Positions 26,655 to 26,736 of a DNA stretch of 26,736 bases are shown here, one piece after another; positions within the stretch are counted from its first letter, which is position 1, and every line of letters starts with the position of its first letter. A program made the position numbers and the translations under genes. Below the pieces are notes generated by a model. The model searched no databases. It worked only from the letters and a program-made list of their open reading frames with translations, and had not been told where the DNA came from. Source of the stretch: an uncultured Porphyromonas sp. (GTDB lineage Bacteria; Bacteroidota; Bacteroidia; Bacteroidales; Porphyromonadaceae); NCBI GenBank assembly GCA_900554935.1, contig USJF01000001.1:1-26736 (forward strand), in the 5' to 3' direction.

Positions 26655-26682
26655 TCGTTTAGTTTGTAACTCATCAATCGCG
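26614..26682. repeat. 23-bp-period palindromic repeat array, locus C
   Basis: Three dyads begin 23 bp apart: AGATCGTATCT (26615), its reverse complement AGATACGATCT (26638) and AGTTTGTAACT (26661). The last is identical to units of locus A. The first two form the 17-bp inverted repeat. Units before 26614 and after 26682 are not recognisable. The array lies downstream of ribB near the window edge. Confidence 0.75.
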
Positions 26683-26736
26683 ACTTATGGGTCAAAAGTG
26701 TTGGTGCAACATATTAAGTGATTAGTTATAATCAGT

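Overview
The window is a chromosomal segment of a Bacteroidota bacterium, most likely Porphyromonas or a close relative. Three things point there. The ribosomal gene order is rpsL-rpsG-fusA-rpsJ...secY-map-infA-rpmJ-rpsM-rpsK-rpsD-rpoA-rplQ, with no tuf next to fusA. Promoter-like sites follow the Bacteroidetes form TTTG-N19/20-TAnnTTTG. The secreted S9 peptidase matches Porphyromonas gingivalis prolyl tripeptidyl peptidase (PtpA) in the spacing of its catalytic residues.

Layout. Positions 1-4463, all on the minus strand, hold ptpA, purD, a nine-helix membrane protein of unknown function and the N-terminus of a YqaA/DedA-like membrane protein, closely packed. Positions 4464-4932 are an intergenic region with a 23-bp-period repeat array. 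A small orphan membrane protein lies on the plus strand at 4933-5460. Positions 5553-25456 are the complete str-S10-spc-alpha cluster, 33 genes on the minus strand from rpsL to rplQ. It ends in a strong intrinsic terminator beside rplQ. Positions 25457-25866 form a divergent control region with a promoter for rpsL on one side and a promoter plus FMN riboswitch for ribB on the other. ribB occupies 25867-26508, and a further array lies downstream.

The ribosomal cluster supplies 29 ribosomal proteins, EF-G, IF-1, SecY, methionine aminopeptidase and the RNA polymerase alpha subunit. It is not one uninterrupted block. Between rpsN and rpsH an 822-bp spacer carries an intrinsic terminator, a 23-bp-period array and then a near-consensus promoter. 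The upstream genes (rpsL to rpsN) and the downstream genes (rpsH to rplQ) therefore look like separate transcription units. Two further spacers, before rpsG (595 bp) and before rpsD (173 bp), are candidates for control elements.

The most unusual signal is a family of short dyads, AGTT-NNN-AACT or AGAT-NNN-ATCT, placed exactly 23 bp apart. It occurs in three separate intergenic regions (about 4659-4796, 14564-14701 and 26614-26682). The 11-mer AGTTTGTAACT or its reverse complement occurs six times, always intergenic. This looks like a minisatellite or MITE-type element and is the main candidate for something poorly described.
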